This document shows, in pieces, positions 9,170-17,658 of a stretch of 64,000 nucleotides of DNA; positions within the stretch are counted from its first letter, which is position 1; the number at the start of each line of letters is the position of its first letter. The position numbers and the translations under genes were made by a program. This stretch comes from Enterococcus caccae ATCC BAA-1240 (lineage in GTDB: Bacteria; Bacillota; Bacilli; Lactobacillales; Enterococcaceae): NCBI RefSeq assembly GCF_000407145.1, contig NZ_KE136472.1, forward strand, positions 372,001-436,000, written 5' to 3'. Under the pieces are notes generated by a model. That model made no database searches. It saw only the letters and a list, made by a program, of their open reading frames with translations, and was not told the DNA's origin.

Positions 9170-9309
9170 GTGAGTGGGACATAACTCTTCGAGTCATATC
9201 CCACTCACATGGAATCCGGATAAACGGTGGGAGCAGAAGCAATCCCTTCGGAAATAAGCTGAAATTCACAAAAATTTAAAGAACAATTTTCGTGAATTCC
9301 TTCTTATTT
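9170..9309 (+). repeat. MITE-like repeat copy 3, left half
   Basis: Nearly identical to copy 2 from GTGAGTGGGACATAACTC through GTGAATTCCTTCTTATTT, then it stops at 9309. The missing remainder (TTTCTCGGGATTAAACAC and onward) is found at 24717. The copy was therefore cut in two by insertion of the 15.4 kb element. Confidence 0.9.
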
Positions 9310-9325
9310 AGCTAGGTATCCATAA
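9294..9325. other. attL of the integrated element
   Basis: Host side ends CTTCTTATTT, element side begins AGCTAGGTATCCATAA. The crossover lies in the shared TTT at 9307-9309. It is 48 bp from the stop codon of the recombinase gene, the usual position. Confidence 0.85.
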
Positions 9326-9345
9326 CCTACTAAATTGAGGTACTT

Positions 9346-9374
9346 CCCGACAAGAGTTAGCTTGTCGGGTTTTT
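9346..9374 (+). terminator. Terminator at the left end of the element
   Basis: CCCGACAAG (9346-9354) pairs with CTTGTCGGG (9361-9369), followed by TTTTTAATTTG on the plus strand. It would block plus-strand transcription entering the element. The minus-strand recombinase gene ends at the same place. Confidence 0.75.
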
Positions 9375-11034
9375 AATTTGTTCTTGTAAAATCAACTAAG
9401 TTACCAACAAAGTTGTAGTAAATATCTATTTGTTGCGTTCGCTTGCCAGTGCTTTTATCTGGTTTGTGAATTTCTATTCGGTCAATTAGTTCATTCACTA
9501 TATTAAGCGAAAGTTCTTCAAGTGTAGTATATTTACGTACTACTTTTAAGAATTTTTGAATACTCTCAGTTTCTTCTTTTTGTTTAGAAAGTTGACTCTC
9601 TAAACTGATAACTTCTTGATTTAAATTAGTTTGTTCAAATTCATAATCTTTTGAGAGAATTTCAAATCGTTCATCTGAAAGCTTGCCTAAAACATTATCT
9701 TCATATAGTCGCTTGATAATGTTATCAAGTTCGTTTGCTCGTTTCTTTGCTTCTATTATTCGCTTTTCGGCTTTCCTTAACTCTTTTTTCTGGTCGGTTT
9801 TGGCTCGCTTAGCTAAGCTTTCAATGAATTGTTTTTCATAATGTTTTAAAAACTCAATTTTTTCATTAATATCTGCTAAAACAATTTCTGTTAACTTAAC
9901 CTCCCGAATATAATGAGCTGTTTTACAATTAATAAAACGATTGCGAAAACCAGAACAAACATAACGCTCTTGGTTAGGTGAAACACTTTTTCCAGTACAA
10001 AAGTAGTGACGACTTTTACAGTCAGGACAATAGACTAAGCCAGAAAACAAACCAACTTTATTTGATTTTGTATGTCGCCGCCGTTGTTGTCTCATCTTCT
10101 GCACAATGTCAAACTCTTCTTGACTGATAATAGCCTCATGAGTATTTTTAAATACTGCCCAATCTTTGGGGTCATTCCAGATTTTCCGTTTATCCCTGTA
10201 GGACTTTGTATAGGTTTTAAAATTAACAGTATGACCTAAATAGTCAGGTCGTTCAAGAATCCTAGTCACACCGTTTGCATGCCATTCACAAGTTGGATTA
10301 CTATTCTTTGTCTTATATTCTTTTACCGTTGGAATTCGTTCTTCTCGCAATTTATTTGCAATTTTACTTGGTCCAAAACCGTCTAAACAGTAACTAAAAA
10401 TTTTTTTGACAATTTTAGAAGCTACTTCATCTAATAACAAATGGTTCTTGTCCTCGGGGTCTTTAATATAGCCGAATGGGGCATGAGTTGCAATACGTTC
10501 ACCAGCCAGTCCCTTGGCTCGTTGCACAGTTCGAATTTTCTTACTTGTATCTTTAGCGTAAAATTCATTGAAAACGTTACGAAAAGGGGCAAAATCTATC
10601 TCAGTTGCATCTTGTTTGTCAGAGTCTACACCGTCATTAACTGCAATAAAGCGAATATCTAACTTTGGAAATAGAATTTCTGTATATAGCGCTACTTCGG
10701 CGTAGCTTCTTCCGAATCGTGATAAATCTTTAACAACAAAGGTTTTAACCTCACCGTTATTGATTAGATCTAAAGCTTCTTGAAAGCCTGGGCGATTGAA
10801 ATTCGTTCCTGAATAACCATCGTCAATAAATACTTTCGTATTATATAGTTGATTATCTCGGGCAAACTTTTCAAGCATAGCTTTCTGGTTAGTAATTGAA
10901 TCACTGTCACCGTTAGTACTATCTTCTTGCGACAATCGGCAATACAAAACGGTGATTTCTTGTTTACCTTTATTTCTCCTAGAATGATTATGATTTTGAA
11001 TTGTCAATGTACGTTGTAAGGTGTCTAAATTCAT
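9373..11034 (-). CDS. TndX-type large serine recombinase
   Basis: 553 residues. An N-terminal resolvase domain has catalytic Ser35 (YCRLSQEDST) and the DLSRFGR motif. A recombinase domain (about 190-290) and a zinc ribbon (CPDCKSRHYFC, Cys pairs at about 337-370) follow, then a coiled coil (about 380-490) and a C-terminal tail. This is the plan of TndX/TnpX recombinases of Tn5397 and Tn4451 elements. It should cut at the central TT of attP and attB and integrate or excise the element. The ATG is preceded by AGGAG nine bases upstream. The gene lies next to attL and is the last of a minus-strand series running from the replication and transfer genes. Confidence 0.93.
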   Translation of the reverse strand: MNLDTLQRTLTIQNHNHSRRNKGKQEITVLYCRLSQEDSTNGDSDSITNQKAMLEKFARDNQLYNTKVFIDDGYSGTNFNRPGFQEALDLINNGEVKTFVVKDLSRFGRSYAEVALYTEILFPKLDIRFIAVNDGVDSDKQDATEIDFAPFRNVFNEFYAKDTSKKIRTVQRAKGLAGERIATHAPFGYIKDPEDKNHLLLDEVASKIVKKIFSYCLDGFGPSKIANKLREERIPTVKEYKTKNSNPTCEWHANGVTRILERPDYLGHTVNFKTYTKSYRDKRKIWNDPKDWAVFKNTHEAIISQEEFDIVQKMRQQRRRHTKSNKVGLFSGLVYCPDCKSRHYFCTGKSVSPNQERYVCSGFRNRFINCKTAHYIREVKLTEIVLADINEKIEFLKHYEKQFIESLAKRAKTDQKKELRKAEKRIIEAKKRANELDNIIKRLYEDNVLGKLSDERFEILSKDYEFEQTNLNQEVISLESQLSKQKEETESIQKFLKVVRKYTTLEELSLNIVNELIDRIEIHKPDKSTGKRTQQIDIYYNFVGNLVDFTRTN

Positions 11035-11139
11035 GATGTTTTTCTCCTTTCGAAGAAGTCATGAAAACCCTACGGCTACCTACTATTATACCACTTTTCG
11101 GGTTTTACTTATAGCGGTAGCCGTAAGTTTCATCGTTAT

Positions 11140-11295
11140 TTATTTATCTTTTTCAAGCTCTCTTAGCATTAAAGTAAACAGAATATTAGCAATGTTTCGA
11201 TTCGAATTATCTTCTAAAAACGAGTTGATAATATACGTTTTCTTACCATCCTTAATTACTTTGGTTGAGTTCTTTTTATATGTTTTGTTTGTCAT
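11140..11295 (-). CDS. TnpW-like small transposon protein
   Basis: 51 residues from an ATG at 11295 behind GCGAGG, overlapping the 3' end of the replication-relaxation gene. The core TKVIKDGKKTYIINSF and the C-terminal LRELE resemble the small TnpW-type proteins found next to TndX/TnpX recombinases. Their role is unclear; a part in excision or regulation is possible. A longer start at 11337 exists but has no ribosome site. The overlapping plus-strand frame (11021-11347) has no supporting features and was not called. Confidence 0.55.
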   Translation of the reverse strand: MTNKTYKKNSTKVIKDGKKTYIINSFLEDNSNRNIANILFTLMLRELEKDK

Positions 11296-12085
11296 CAGCC
11301 TCGCTTTCATTTCGATAGACAAAATCACTAAATTCATCCAGTGTTAGCACTTCAAACAGTTGCCAGTAGTTATCTAGTTCAGTGGTCAGTTTATTCTTAA
11401 TCGCTAGCTTCCGTTTGTCGTCTGGCACAAGCCAAATAACAAGAGGAAAAATTCCATGGATATTTTGCGCAATACCTGAATTATAGTAGGCTATAAACTG
11501 CTTACTTTTGTTTAATATTCGGGTCAAGCTTTCTGTGCTACAATCTAGCTCAATCATATATAGGTCTTCGTATTCATCTAGTATCAGATGGACGAATAAG
11601 TCTGGCTTTAAGAATTGAGCAACACCATTTTTTGAATAGGTTCGCCAACACTGCGGTTCAAATTCAACTTTCTCTAGTTCCATATTTTCAAACTCACGAT
11701 CTAGTTCTTTGAGTTGGGTATATACTTCTGTAATTGCTAGTGTGTGCTTCAAGTGGTTAGAACTTGGTTCATACGCATTACGACGAGAATCGTTAATAGT
11801 ATCATCAACTTGCTTGAGTAGTTTCACGCCATTATTTCCTAGTGTGAACACATACGAACCAGAGCCCGCTCGTGAACCACCGACTCTTCTATCTAAATGC
11901 CGAATAAGTTTTAATTCAGTTAGCTTCTTAGTAGTTCGATTGGCTCGGCGTAAACTAGTGGCTTCGGTTGGACTATCTGAAAAGAATAATCGGGCGATTT
12001 GTTTGTTGCTGGCATAGCGAGCAAGGTAAAGTAATTTTAGTATTTCAATGTCTATTTTGTTTAGATTTTTTATTATATCTTTCAT
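11276..12085 (-). CDS. Replication-relaxation family protein
   Basis: 269 residues. The N-terminal part (about 1-80) is a winged helix (LLYLARYASNKQIARLFF, then RRANRTTKKLTELKLIRHL), followed by an alpha/beta domain in which ELDCSTESLTRILNKSKQF is the best conserved-looking stretch. The order matches the replication-relaxation (Replic_Relax) family found in mobilizable and conjugative elements beside a coupling ATPase. Such proteins are thought to start plasmid-like replication or mobilization; here that is inference. GGAGG precedes the ATG by nine bases. It lies directly downstream of the ATPase gene on the same strand. Confidence 0.75.
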   Translation of the reverse strand: MKDIIKNLNKIDIEILKLLYLARYASNKQIARLFFSDSPTEATSLRRANRTTKKLTELKLIRHLDRRVGGSRAGSGSYVFTLGNNGVKLLKQVDDTINDSRRNAYEPSSNHLKHTLAITEVYTQLKELDREFENMELEKVEFEPQCWRTYSKNGVAQFLKPDLFVHLILDEYEDLYMIELDCSTESLTRILNKSKQFIAYYNSGIAQNIHGIFPLVIWLVPDDKRKLAIKNKLTTELDNYWQLFEVLTLDEFSDFVYRNESEADDKQNI

Positions 12086-12143
12086 GGTAGTTTCCTCCGT
12101 AATTTAGTAATAAAAAGCGTAGTAAGTCGTGTGCAAATAAGCC

Positions 12144-12215
12144 GTTAAAAGTCAGTTTTAACAGTAGTTTGCTTGAAATTGTTCATCAGCGCGACCCGCA
12201 AAGCGATACGCTAAT
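12144..12215. other. Possible origin region between relaxation and ATPase genes
   Basis: A non-coding stretch with nested inverted repeats (GTTAAAA 12144-12150 with TTTTAAC 12156-12162, flanked by GCAAA/TTTGC) and a GC-rich block CAGCGCGACCCGCAAAGCG. It lies between the two transfer/replication genes, where origins of transfer or replication are often placed. No nick motif was recognised. Confidence 0.25.
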
Positions 12216-12220
12216 AAAAA

Positions 12221-14404
12221 TTAAGTTGTTTTACGCTTTTTTCTGCCAATATCCTTGATTGGTTTGCTGTCTTTTTTCTGGTCATTAAAGCCGAGTAGCT
12301 CCATAAATTCTGCTTCAATCTCTTTTGACTCTCGACCATAATTTTGCATACTCTGGTTGTAAATTTCGGTCATCTCTCTGATTGGTTTTATCGGCGGATA
12401 GGATTTTCCAGATAGCCAACCTGTCATTTTTCCATCTATTAACAAATTAGCGTACAAGTGGTAGCGTGGCAATTTGTAAAAATCGAGTGCGGTCAGTCCG
12501 TCAGATAAGTTCGCCATTTGTTTAGCGTCGTCCATTTCTAATCCAAAGCAAATTTTATTCTTGCAGTTGGCATCAATTCCAGCTTTAATTTCAGGTGATA
12601 ATTGATGTCTGTATTGGTGGCTTAAAGTCAGCCCGATACCAAGTCCACGACTTTGACTCAAGGCATCTGATAAATCAGTTGGGAGCCTCAAGTAGTCTTG
12701 TAGTTCGTCAATGATTATGGAAATAAAATGTCGCTTCTCAGGCTTAATTTCGGCTCTTTTTAAAGCGAATGTCCATGTCAAACCAACTAATAATGAACCG
12801 ATTAGCTTAGCTGTTTCACTGCCGATTACACCCTTATTTAACTTGACCAAAATGATTTTCCGCTTATAAAAGAGGTCAGTTAACACGAATTTAGAGTTTA
12901 GCTGACAAATCGTATTTCTAAGTTGTGGCAAAAGTAAAAATTGACGTGTTTTATTTAAAACAGGGGCAATGAGTTGTGATTTTTCGCCACTCGACAAGTT
13001 TTCAAAAGACTGCCAAAATGGCTCAACGCCTAAAGGGTCTTGAATATCTTTTAAAATCTTATCTCTATACTTTTTATCTGTTAAAAGTGGCGTAAGCATA
13101 ACTAAACTAGCATTCTTTGTTTTGGCAAGTGTTAGTAAAGCATTAGACAGTACGTCTTGACTCCGAATGCCCCAGTTGTCTTTGAATATATCCTTAAACA
13201 CTGAAAGAATCGAGTCAGCAACTAGTTCGGGTGAAACACCAGTATCTATGAGTGAGAATGGATTAAACCCAACTGGAAAATGAGAAGAGGGGTCAATTAC
13301 CACCACATCGTTTTTACGATGCTCTGGTAAACGTTCTAACAGGTCATTTACAAGGTCAGTCTTAGGGTCAATCAACAGAACACTACGCCCAGCCTTACAA
13401 TCTTCTAGCGAAAGTGTCAATAATATATTACTTTTACCTGAGCCAGTAGGTGCGGTCAATACGGTATGCTGTAAGGCAGATTGCTCTGAAATTGCTAGTT
13501 CTTTTATATCGTTATGACTACCGCCAGTCACCGTACAGCCAAAGGCTCTTGGTGCTCTTGACTTTAGCCATAAAGGTGGTAAATTAAGTTTAGGGGTTAC
13601 GCTACTTACTCCTGGAAGTTCTTCGCTGTCAAATGGCGTAAGCCAGAAACAGCCAAGCTCTCGGGCGGATAATCTTAGCGGATAGTGCCAAGGAGTATGA
13701 GCGTGCCCTAATAATGAATTTTTTGTAGATTTTAAAGAGATACGAGCACCACTACTTTCTAGTATTCTGAGGCTACTAAGCATTAACTGTATTAGTTCTT
13801 GCTCTCGTTTGAAACTACCCGAGGCAATCCCTAACCTAACAACCGATTGAAATTGACTATATTTTTGTTTTTCCTTGAGTAGTTGCTTGTTTTCTGGCGA
13901 TATTGGCGGTAAATTTCCGCAAATGATTTGCCAGACCGTTACACTTGGGTCAACTAGGTTGTCTGTATTTGCTGGTTTAGGCGGGCTAGAAGCCCCCACG
14001 ATGACTTGTAAACACATTTCCTCATTCTTAGTTAGACTAGCCATAGCGGATAAGCAAGCCCTCGTCATACTGGTTATGTCCGTTGTTTTAAGGGCTAAGT
14101 TCCGATAAGTGATTTTTAATTCTTTTGTTAATGTCATATCTTTTCTCTTAGCAATTGTTGAGTTAGAGAAAGATAGGCTGATGGCATGAGAGTTGAAAAT
14201 CTTTTTTATTTTTATCTCATCTGTTTCCTCTAAACCTAGTAAATATCTGATTTTACCTTTTCCGTTTCCTCGAACCTCCCAAACAATTTGTTTTCTTCTA
14301 GTTAGTCCAGATAGATGGGTGAGAAGATTAAAAATCTCGTCTACTTCAAACGGTCGTTGAAAGACTACCTCACGCCAAACTAATTTATTATATTTTCTTT
14401 TCAT
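12221..14404 (-). CDS. Coupling-protein type ATPase (HerA/VirD4 class)
   Basis: 727 residues. Walker A is TAPTGSGKSNILL (about 318-330) and Walker B is SIIIDELQDYL (about 562-572). LLIDPKTDLV and SQSRGLGIGLTLSHQYR are typical of the VirD4/TraD/HerA coupling class. No membrane helix is apparent, so the enzyme may be soluble and rely on the small membrane protein encoded directly upstream (14409). It probably pumps element DNA to a mating channel of a co-resident conjugative element. It is four bases from the upstream small gene, in the same minus-strand operon as the replication-relaxation gene. Confidence 0.82.
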   Translation of the reverse strand: MKRKYNKLVWREVVFQRPFEVDEIFNLLTHLSGLTRRKQIVWEVRGNGKGKIRYLLGLEETDEIKIKKIFNSHAISLSFSNSTIAKRKDMTLTKELKITYRNLALKTTDITSMTRACLSAMASLTKNEEMCLQVIVGASSPPKPANTDNLVDPSVTVWQIICGNLPPISPENKQLLKEKQKYSQFQSVVRLGIASGSFKREQELIQLMLSSLRILESSGARISLKSTKNSLLGHAHTPWHYPLRLSARELGCFWLTPFDSEELPGVSSVTPKLNLPPLWLKSRAPRAFGCTVTGGSHNDIKELAISEQSALQHTVLTAPTGSGKSNILLTLSLEDCKAGRSVLLIDPKTDLVNDLLERLPEHRKNDVVVIDPSSHFPVGFNPFSLIDTGVSPELVADSILSVFKDIFKDNWGIRSQDVLSNALLTLAKTKNASLVMLTPLLTDKKYRDKILKDIQDPLGVEPFWQSFENLSSGEKSQLIAPVLNKTRQFLLLPQLRNTICQLNSKFVLTDLFYKRKIILVKLNKGVIGSETAKLIGSLLVGLTWTFALKRAEIKPEKRHFISIIIDELQDYLRLPTDLSDALSQSRGLGIGLTLSHQYRHQLSPEIKAGIDANCKNKICFGLEMDDAKQMANLSDGLTALDFYKLPRYHLYANLLIDGKMTGWLSGKSYPPIKPIREMTEIYNQSMQNYGRESKEIEAEFMELLGFNDQKKDSKPIKDIGRKKRKTT

Positions 14405-14408
14405 ACGT

Positions 14409-14579
14409 TCACCTCCAATCTTGTTTTACTTTGATTACCCGATAGACGATTACACCAACGGTATATAGCACGACTAGGATAATCAGGATATGCGACACGT
14501 CTGCAATTAGTCTTGCACCCCAATTTATTAAAATGGCAGCTACAACAAATAGCAGAATGTAGCGGAATATTGTTTTCAT
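14409..14579 (-). CDS. Small membrane protein next to the ATPase
   Basis: 56 residues from ATG 14579 with AAGGG twelve bases upstream; a TTG four codons earlier abuts the AAGGG and is less likely. Two hydrophobic helices (about 4-20 and 27-45) are followed by a basic tail (YRVIKVKQDWR). Four bases separate it from the ATPase, so the two are probably co-translated, and it may anchor the ATPase. Not recognised as a known family. Confidence 0.55.
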   Translation of the reverse strand: MKTIFRYILLFVVAAILINWGARLIADVSHILIILVVLYTVGVIVYRVIKVKQDWR

Positions 14580-14768
14580 TACTATCAGCAACCCTTCATA
14601 GTTTGTCCTTTCTCGTTCGTTACATGCTGGGTATTTAAACAGAATATACTTACAAAATGCAATCTTTTTATGATTTGAACTTAAACCGATACGAAAGCTG
14701 TTTACAGATTAAAACAGGCATATTTTGCATGTGTTTGTTCGGTGTAGTTTTTAACACCACGTTTTCAC

Positions 14769-14936
14769 TTACGGTGGTATATCTGGCTCTTTTTCGACTG
14801 CGTTTTTCAGTCCAGTGATAGTAAACGGATTACCCCAGTGAGAATAGAAGTCAGTTACTGTTTTAGCATTAATGTTATCATTCTGTTCTTGTTTTATTTC
14901 TTCGTATAGGTTATTGAAATTGAAACTCTTACTCAT
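14769..14936 (-). CDS. Small hypothetical protein of the element
   Basis: 55 soluble, polar residues from an ATG at 14936 behind GGAAGTG; a longer frame reaches back to 14987 but overlaps the hairpin at 14962-14985 and lacks a ribosome site. Contains NLYEEIKQEQNDNINAKT and ends KEPDIPP. No family recognised. It lies in the minus-strand gene series that leads to the ATPase. Confidence 0.5.
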   Translation of the reverse strand: MSKSFNFNNLYEEIKQEQNDNINAKTVTDFYSHWGNPFTITGLKNAVEKEPDIPP

Positions 14937-14961
14937 AGTTGATTCACTTCCTTTTAAGGGA

Positions 14962-14985
14962 GGTGCTAGCCATAAAGCTAGCACC
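14962..14985 (-). terminator. Intergenic hairpin
   Basis: Perfect 9-bp stem GGTGCTAGC/GCTAGCACC with a 6-base loop between two minus-strand genes. No T-run, so it may be an RNA processing or attenuation point. The same GGTGCTAGCC motif recurs at 24540 near the right end of the element. Confidence 0.45.
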
Positions 14986-15002
14986 ATATTTTAGTGTTTA
15001 TA

Positions 15003-15242
15003 TCATCTGTCATCTTTTCTTGCGGTGTCATGCATCATTTGCCTAAATACTTGGTAGCGTGTATCTGACCTTGCCTTAGCTTCGAGATATTGAGCCATAC
15101 GAATTTCATCATCGGTATACTGGCTTTCAACTGGTTTATTTTCTTTTCTCGGACTAGCTACTTTATTCCATACAAAACCTATAATCTCTAAAACAACATA
15201 GAAAATACCTATTGCACATAAGAAGAATAGAATATCACTCAT
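15003..15242 (-). CDS. Small single-pass membrane protein
   Basis: 79 residues. One N-terminal membrane helix (about 3-24, ILFFLCAIGIFYVVLEII) is followed by a charged cytoplasmic part with YTDDEIRMAQYLEAKARS. AAGGAGG precedes the ATG by seven bases. Fifteen bases separate it from the gene upstream (15257), so the two form one transcription unit. No known family recognised; probably an accessory transfer protein by position. Confidence 0.6.
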   Translation of the reverse strand: MSDILFFLCAIGIFYVVLEIIGFVWNKVASPRKENKPVESQYTDDEIRMAQYLEAKARSDTRYQVFRQMMHDTARKDDR

Positions 15243-15256
15243 TTTTAATGTCCTCC

Positions 15257-15556
15257 TTATAATAAATCTTGAGCAGTTAAATACGTAAAATAGTCAGCAA
15301 GATATCGCAAACGACTGCTAGCTTCTGGATTTTGCATGGACAGTTCGGCAGCCTGTAAAGAGATGCTAGAAACTTTCTGCATACCATCTGAGAGAATGAG
15401 CTCACGAGCAGTATTTTTCTTTAATTGACCTTCCACTTGACGAGCCAATTCTAAAGAGTCAGTCTTAATAATTAACTGCTGAGTCGGTGCGGTTATCTCA
15501 TTACTTACATTTACACTTGATAGAAAACTTGCTAAATTATTTGTTGGTGTTGTCAT
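15257..15556 (-). CDS. Hypothetical element protein
   Basis: 99 residues, soluble, helical in the second half (ISLQAAELSMQNPEASSRLR). AAAGAGG precedes the ATG by nine bases. It is the first gene of the minus-strand series that continues through 15003, 14769, 14409 and the ATPase. Not recognised. Confidence 0.6.
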   Translation of the reverse strand: MTTPTNNLASFLSSVNVSNEITAPTQQLIIKTDSLELARQVEGQLKKNTARELILSDGMQKVSSISLQAAELSMQNPEASSRLRYLADYFTYLTAQDLL

Positions 15557-15675
15557 GATAAAAACCTCTTTCTTTTTTGATTTTAAGCAAGGCGCCTTTG
15601 CTTGAGTCTATTATCCAAATTATTTGATGAAACAAACAGTCTATTTTTGAGAATTATTTGAGAACTTTCTTGACT

Positions 15676-15706
15676 AAAAAAATCGCATACTTTTTTAAGT
15701 ATGCGA
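15676..15706 (-). terminator. Terminator of the 15716 gene
   Basis: TCGCATACTT/AAGTATGCGA stem (15683-15706) followed on the minus strand by seven T. Confidence 0.85.
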
Positions 15707-15715
15707 TAAAAGGTA

Positions 15716-16015
15716 CTAAATATTTAGTTTGTCTAATTGTAATTTTTGAAAAAGTAAACCATTTTTACCTGAGTATTCAAAAGGTCCTTCCCAACAATAA
15801 TGAATTTCAAATTGCTTAAATAATCTCTCTAGGCGTTTAGGTTTAGGATATTGAACAAGATCGCAGATTTTATTTATATTCATGCTTTCAAGATAATATA
15901 AACGCAAAGCAATCGTTTCTTTTTCCTCAACAAATTCATATATTTTTGTAAAATGAGAGAAATTATTGATTTTCCATTCAAACCTAGAACGATCAATTAT
16001 TCTTATTTTGGTCAT
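15716..16015 (-). CDS. Hypothetical protein, possible HTH
   Basis: 99 residues. The middle (EKETIALRLYYLESMNINKICDL in outline: a helix, ESMNINKIC, then PKPKRLERLF) looks like a sigma/HTH-type segment, but I cannot assign a family. GGAGG precedes the ATG by eight bases. It is divergent from the gene at 16213, and has its own terminator. By position it could be a regulator of the divergent pair. Confidence 0.55.
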   Translation of the reverse strand: MTKIRIIDRSRFEWKINNFSHFTKIYEFVEEKETIALRLYYLESMNINKICDLVQYPKPKRLERLFKQFEIHYCWEGPFEYSGKNGLLFQKLQLDKLNI

Positions 16016-16088
16016 AAAATTGACCTCCTTTTTTAGATTTGGCTCATACGAATACGAGCCATAAAAACACTCGTACAGCGCAATAGAA

Positions 16089-16116
16089 TTGACAAATCTA
16101 ACTGTTGAATTATATC
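16089..16116 (+). promoter_or_regulatory. Promoter of the 16213 gene
   Basis: TTGACA (16089-16094), 16-base spacer, TATATC (16111-16116). A second -10 (TATAAT, 16185-16190) lies closer to the GTG start but with a weak -35. Confidence 0.5.
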
Positions 16117-16212
16117 ACCATACGTAAAAAACACAAGTTTAAGCACTTTACAAAAAACGGTAGTTACAATAACGAACCATTTGATATAATAAACTTACAA
16201 GGTGGTGATAAT

Positions 16213-17154
16213 GTGGCAAAATTGCATTTTAAACATTTTATTGATGTTTTAGATGCTTGTAAGAAAAATAAGAATGGACTTCCAAAAGTACAAATACCTT
16301 TGGACTTATTAGACTTTATAGCATTGAACCACATTCGACAAAATCGTGGTGAAGACTTCTTACGAATAACAGAAGAAACACGAGCACGAAAATTTTATGG
16401 AGAAAAACCAACACCGATACCCACGCGTTATTTGAAAGCAGTTTATCCACAAACTCTATTCAAGGAAAAAGAACTCTTTACTGACATGAAAGGGTTTTTG
16501 AAGCACTTCAAAAAAGAGATGCTAGTTCATCGTTTACGATCTCTTATAAAATCAGATATTGAATTGGAAGAGGAAGATAGTATTGAACTTTTAGGGTGGG
16601 CAGATAAAAAAACAGCAGATGAGTTTTTAACCTATCTATTTATTGATATAGTGAGATTTAGAGGCAATGATGCTAGCACTGAAGAGGATGATGATTTTTT
16701 CAGCTTAGAAGAACGTATCGAGAAAGATTTTGATAATGAAAAACTTTTATCTTACGCAAAAGAAGCCATTTCTATTCAGAATTATGTACTTACAGAAAAA
16801 GTACTATACAAAATGAAAAATCATATTTATTTACATAAAGCTTTAGTCTATTTATCTGGCGATGAGATATTATCTGTATCAAAAGAGTGCCGACAGTTGT
16901 TTCATAATAGATTTACTCAAATGACAAATGATCGTTACCGCAAACAAGTAATTGTAGATTGCTTACAACAAGGGTATTTTAAAGAAAATAAAAAAGAACT
17001 TCTACAGCATTTTGAATACTTTAAAAATAATCTTTATATATTTGAAACATTAGAATTTATGATTGTAGAACTAGGTTTAAATAAAGAAGTTAATCAATAT
17101 CAGAAGTTTTTAACAAATAGACGGTATCAAAAATACTTAACAGAACTGATATAA
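16213..17154 (+). CDS. Acidic hypothetical protein of the element
   Basis: 313 residues from a GTG behind AAGGTGGTG. The frame also runs back to a TTG at 16105, but that has no ribosome site and overlaps the promoter. The protein is helical and acidic (for example DIELEEEDSIELL and STEEDDDFFSLEE) with no membrane segment or signal peptide. No domain is recognised. It is followed by a clear terminator and so is monocistronic. A role in the element is likely only from its position. Confidence 0.6.
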   Translation: MAKLHFKHFIDVLDACKKNKNGLPKVQIPLDLLDFIALNHIRQNRGEDFLRITEETRARKFYGEKPTPIPTRYLKAVYPQTLFKEKELFTDMKGFLKHFKKEMLVHRLRSLIKSDIELEEEDSIELLGWADKKTADEFLTYLFIDIVRFRGNDASTEEDDDFFSLEERIEKDFDNEKLLSYAKEAISIQNYVLTEKVLYKMKNHIYLHKALVYLSGDEILSVSKECRQLFHNRFTQMTNDRYRKQVIVDCLQQGYFKENKKELLQHFEYFKNNLYIFETLEFMIVELGLNKEVNQYQKFLTNRRYQKYLTELI

Positions 17155-17192
17155 AGCAAAGTAAACTTAAAAATTGGATAGATAGTGCCATT

Positions 17193-17226
17193 AACCAACA
17201 TTTTATTTTAAAGTGTTGGTTTTTGT
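17193..17226 (+). terminator. Terminator of the 16213 gene
   Basis: AACCAACA (17193-17200) pairs with TGTTGGTT (17214-17221), followed by TTTG. Confidence 0.8.
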
Positions 17227-17287
17227 TCTATACAGAATAGTAATACTTACTCTTATTAATATTATTCTTTATTCTATAAAGAATAAA

Positions 17288-17316
17288 TTGACTTTAAAAA
17301 TTGGGTATGCTATTAG
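17288..17316 (+). promoter_or_regulatory. Promoter of the hairpin array
   Basis: TTGACT (17288-17293), 17-base spacer, TATTAG (17311-17316). The predicted transcript starts just before the GGAGGTGA at 17332-17339 and reads through the array. An 8-bp palindrome (ATTCTTTA/TAAAGAAT) sits just upstream of the -35 and could be an operator. Confidence 0.5.
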
Positions 17317-17346
17317 TTAATATAGGAGATCGGAGGTGAAATAAAT

Positions 17347-17598
17347 ATAAGTAGGAAACCTATTTATTATGCTTTACCATCAAAGAAGCCTTTTTATTAT
17401 GTAGCTCAAATAGGGAGAAATGTTTACTACGATTTTTCAATAAGAACTATTTTTCATCATGTCTTTCCAGTGAAAGATCTTATTGGCTATGTTCTCCCAA
17501 CGGAGAAACCAGCTTATTATATTTTCTCAATATGGCGACTAATTTGTTATGACTTCTTGGTAAGAAAACCTATTTGTTATGTCTTCCTGAGAAGGTAG
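17347..17598 (+). repeat. Eight-unit array with exact 30-base period, hairpin in most units
   Basis: Each unit ends in a variant of CCTATTTATTATG. In six of eight units a short stem-loop recurs at the same place (at 17372, 17433, 17463, 17493, 17554, 17583) with different but complementary arms: CTTTC-CAGT-GAAAG, TCTCC-CAAC-GGAGA, TTTTT-CAAT-AAGAA, TTCTT-GGT-AAGAA, CTTC-CTGA-GAAG. The units at 17403 and 17523 pair poorly. The stretch is also one open frame of 83 codons with a 10-residue period (KPxYYVFS-like), preceded by a perfect GGAGGTGA, but its only codon at start distance is ATA. It is either a structured RNA array or a repeat peptide with a lost or unusual start. Confidence 0.6.
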
Positions 17599-17633
17599 CC
17601 GTAATAGATAACAAAAAGTTATTTATTACGGCT
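17597..17633 (+). terminator. Strong hairpin after the array
   Basis: AGCCGTAATA (17597-17606) pairs with TATTACGGCT (17624-17633); an inner ATAAC/GTTAT stem and an AAAAA loop complete it. No T-run follows, so it may not terminate but insulate or process the RNA ahead of the next gene. Confidence 0.6.
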
Positions 17634-17658
17634 TCCTCTAATAAGGAGGGCCTAGCAA

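Noticed and set aside
11021-11347. 108-codon plus-strand ORF over the start of the serine recombinase gene
   Set aside because: It overlaps the promoter side of the recombinase and the better supported TnpW-like gene on the other strand, and has no recognisable domain.
17347-17598. CRISPR-like array
   Set aside because: The period is 30 bases with no separate repeat and spacer; units vary throughout and no cas gene is near.
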